Source: Paracoccaceae bacterium (GTDB taxonomy: Bacteria; Pseudomonadota; Alphaproteobacteria; Rhodobacterales; Rhodobacteraceae). From it: 18,084 nucleotides of DNA. How positions within the stretch are numbered: position 1 is the stretch's first letter; the number at the start of each line of letters is the position of its first letter. The stretch lies in the NCBI GenBank assembly GCA_007134805.1, contig SLKB01000281.1, positions 1-18,084 on the forward strand, in the 5' to 3' direction. Below, piece by piece: positions 16,605 through 18,084 of the stretch. Both the position numbers and the translations under genes were made by a program. Under the pieces are notes generated by a model. It worked only from the letters and a program-made list of their open reading frames with translations, was not told the origin of the DNA and ran no database searches.

Positions 16605-16994
16605 TCAGACGCGACGACGCTTGGGCGGACGGCAACCGTTATGAGCCATCGGCGTCACGTCGCGGATCGAGGTGATATTGAACCCTGCTGCCGCAAGCGC
16701 ACGAAGTGCGGACTCGCGACCCGAACCCGGTCCCTGCACCTCGACCTCGAGGGTCTTGACGCCATGCTCCTGCGCCTTGCGCCCGGCATCCTCGGCTGCG
16801 AGCTGGGCTGCGTATGGCGTGGATTTGCGCGAGCCCTTGAAGCCCATCGTGCCGGCCGACGACCACGAAATCGCATTGCCCTGCACGTCAGAGATCAGGA
16901 TCTTGGTGTTGTTGAAGCTGGAATTCACATGCGCGACACCAGCGGCGATATTCTTGCGGACCTTGCGCTTCACGCGCGTCTTGTCACGAGCCAT
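16605..16994 (-). CDS. rpsK: 30S ribosomal protein S11
   Basis: This 129-residue protein matches S11 throughout: [52 protein letters not shown] and the C-terminal [18 protein letters not shown]. It sits on the platform of the small subunit. GGAAGGG lies about 8 bases before the ATG, in the 15-base gap after rpsM. The gene is intact. Confidence 0.99.
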   Translation of the reverse strand: MARDKTRVKRKVRKNIAAGVAHVNSSFNNTKILISDVQGNAISWSSAGTMGFKGSRKSTPYAAQLAAEDAGRKAQEHGVKTLEVEVQGPGSGRESALRALAAAGFNITSIRDVTPMAHNGCRPPKRRRV

Positions 16995-17009
16995 TGGACA
17001 ACCCTTCCC

Positions 17010-17378
17010 TTATTTCTTCTTGCCGGCAATGGCTTTCGCCGGGCCCTTGCGCGTGCGCGCATTGGTATGTGTGCGCTGGCCGCGCACGGGAAGGTTGCGG
17101 CGATGCCGCAGACCCCGGTAGGAGCCAAGATCCATCATGCTCTTGATGTTCATCTGCACTTCGCGGCGCAGGTCGCCTTCGACAGTGTAATTCGCATCGA
17201 TATGCTCGCGCATGGCGAGCACTTCGGCATCGGACAATTCGTTGACGCGCCGGGTGCTGTCGATTCCGACAGCCTCACAGATCGCCGCCGCTGCGTGCGG
17301 GCCGATGCCATGGATATAGGTCAGTGCGATGGGGACGCGCTTCCCAGTCGGGATGTTTACGCCAGCTATACGTGCCAC
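17010..17378 (-). CDS. rpsM: 30S ribosomal protein S13
   Basis: This 122-residue S13 starts (M)[20 protein letters not shown] and ends with [23 protein letters not shown]. The start is GTG at 17376-17378, with GGAAG 8 bases upstream. The 23-residue extension to an ATG at 17447 is not part of S13. It follows secY after a 233-base spacer that contains a candidate promoter but no adk gene. Confidence 0.98.
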   Translation of the reverse strand: MARIAGVNIPTGKRVPIALTYIHGIGPHAAAAICEAVGIDSTRRVNELSDAEVLAMREHIDANYTVEGDLRREVQMNIKSMMDLGSYRGLRHRRNLPVRGQRTHTNARTRKGPAKAIAGKKK

Positions 17379-17399
17379 GCGGGTTCTTCCTTTCGTTGC

Positions 17400-17425
17400 G
17401 GTTCCGTAATCCCAGAACCTTTTTT
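17400..17425 (+). terminator. Terminator-like hairpin on the strand opposite rpsM
   Basis: On the + strand, GGTTCC (17400-17405) and the AGAACC arm (to 17419) form a 5-bp stem with an extra wobble and one more pair. Six Ts follow directly (17420-17425). This is the shape of a weak intrinsic terminator for transcription running against the ribosomal operon. On the - strand the same stem lies in the rpsM 5' leader, about 22 bases before the GTG. The stem is short, so chance is possible. Confidence 0.35.
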
Positions 17426-17526
17426 CACAACACGAGGGGGAGAGCATGGCTACACCTGCGCGCCCCGCGTGCCTTCAAAATGAAACACGCCCCGAGACCG
17501 AGGCGCGATTCGATACCTGTCACGAT

Positions 17527-17555
17527 CGCCTAGGGTGTTTTCTGCAGGAGGTCAA
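17527..17555 (-). promoter_or_regulatory. Candidate promoter upstream of rpsM
   Basis: On the - strand, TTGACC (17555-17550) is followed by a 17-base spacer and TAGGCG (17532-17527). The -35 is strong and the -10 weak (first two bases only). It lies in the 233-base secY-rpsM spacer, about 150 bases before the rpsM start. It could give the rpsM-rplQ segment its own transcript. Confidence 0.35.
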
Positions 17556-17611
17556 GAGGGCTGCAACGCTTCCCCTGCCCGGCTGCTGTTTCACGCTCAG
17601 GCGGGCGCGTT

Positions 17612-18084
17612 CTACCGCCGAGAGGGCGCCTTTCTCGGCCCCGATCCGCGACGTTTCCCCCCCTTTGAGCGAAGCTGCGATTTCTCCAGCAAGCCCTCAT
17701 ATTGATGGGCGACCAGATGCGATTGCACGCGGTTGATGGTGTCCATCGTCACCGAGACCACGATCAGGACCGACGTGCCCCCGAAGTAGAACGGAATCGC
17801 CAACTGTCCGCGCAGCACCTCTGGCAGCAGGCACACGGCTGCCAGATAGATCGCCCCGACCGTCACGATACGCGTGACCACATAGTCGAGATATTCCTCG
17901 GTCCGCTTGCCCGGCCGGATGCCGGGAATGAAGCCATTCTGGTTCTTCAGGTTCTCGGCCACATCCTCGGTCTTGAAAGACACATTCTGCGTATAGAAGA
18001 AAGTGAAGAAGACGATCATCGCCGTGAAGAAAGCGAGATAGGCGGGCTGGCCTGGGCCGAAATAGGCCAGCATCGTTGCCATCA
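17612..18084 (-). CDS. secY: Preprotein translocase subunit SecY, C-terminal part
   Basis: The frame runs off the right edge; about 157 C-terminal residues are present. This is the protein-conducting channel of the Sec translocon. The piece starts near TM7/TM8 (FFTAMIVFFTFFYTQ). It includes the fifth cytoplasmic loop, KTEDVAENLKNQNGFIPGIRPGK, with the conserved Arg of GIRPG that contacts SecA and ribosomes. The last membrane segments follow, including PFYFGGTSVLIVVSVTMDTI. A basic 18-residue tail rich in Arg, Lys, Gly and Ser ends the protein. rpsM lies downstream, consistent with the end of the spc operon. Confidence 0.97.
   Translation of the reverse strand, partial: MATMLAYFGPGQPAYLAFFTAMIVFFTFFYTQNVSFKTEDVAENLKNQNGFIPGIRPGKRTEEYLDYVVTRIVTVGAIYLAAVCLLPEVLRGQLAIPFYFGGTSVLIVVSVTMDTINRVQSHLVAHQYEGLLEKSQLRSKGGKRRGSGPRKAPSRR

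Noticed and set aside
1..18084. CRISPR arrays, tRNA or rRNA genes, intact transposases, phage genes, toxin-antitoxin pairs
   Set aside because: No regularly spaced repeats, cloverleaf-like sequences, transposase motifs or small paired toxin/antitoxin frames could be recognised on either strand.

Overview
The window is GC-rich chromosomal DNA from an alphaproteobacterium. It is most likely a member of the order Rhodobacterales (Rhodobacteraceae/Paracoccaceae). This placement rests on the gene neighbourhoods rpmH-rnpA-yidD-ttcA-yidC-MOSC-engB-argB and secY-rpsM-rpsK-rpoA-rplQ followed by rarA-rluC-HAD-ATP12, and on an ATP12-type F1 chaperone, which among bacteria is typical of Alphaproteobacteria. 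No species name can be supported from sequence reading alone.

Layout. Positions 1-97 hold the C-terminal end of a probable outer-membrane beta-barrel protein (+). Positions 98-574 have no convincing intact gene and may hold decayed coding sequence. Positions 575-4163 (- strand) are a three-gene operon read as TVP38/TMEM64 membrane protein, then FAD-dependent disulfide oxidoreductase, then orphan sensor histidine kinase. A divergent intergenic region (4164-4417) with a good rpmH promoter candidate separates it from a long + strand run. That run is rpmH, rnpA, yidD, ttcA, yidC, a MOSC-domain protein, engB, argB and a SixA-type phosphatase, with many 1-4 nt stop/start overlaps. At about 10984-11016 this run converges on a - strand block.

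The - strand block, read from the right edge leftwards, is secY (partial, cut by the window edge), rpsM, rpsK, rpoA, rplQ, a strong intrinsic terminator, rarA, rluC, a HAD phosphatase and ATP12. rluC, HAD and ATP12 are chained by ATGA overlaps.

How the genes work together. Most of the window is core machinery: ribosomal proteins L34, L17, S11 and S13, the RNA polymerase alpha subunit, RNase P protein, ribosome assembly GTPase, rRNA and tRNA modification (RluC, TtcA), and membrane protein biogenesis (YidD, YidC, SecY). Arginine synthesis (ArgB), F1-ATPase assembly (ATP12) and replication-fork maintenance (RarA) complete the set. I see no defence system, prophage, CRISPR array, intact insertion sequence, rRNA or tRNA.

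The parts most worth a second look are the TVP38/oxidoreductase/histidine-kinase operon, stem-loops in the alpha-operon spacers and between rpmH and rnpA, a terminator-like sequence pointing antisense in the rpsM leader, the absence of adk between secY and rpsM, an inverted-repeat pair between argB and the SixA-type gene, and the possibly decayed 98-574 segment. I do not see a clearly novel biological system here.
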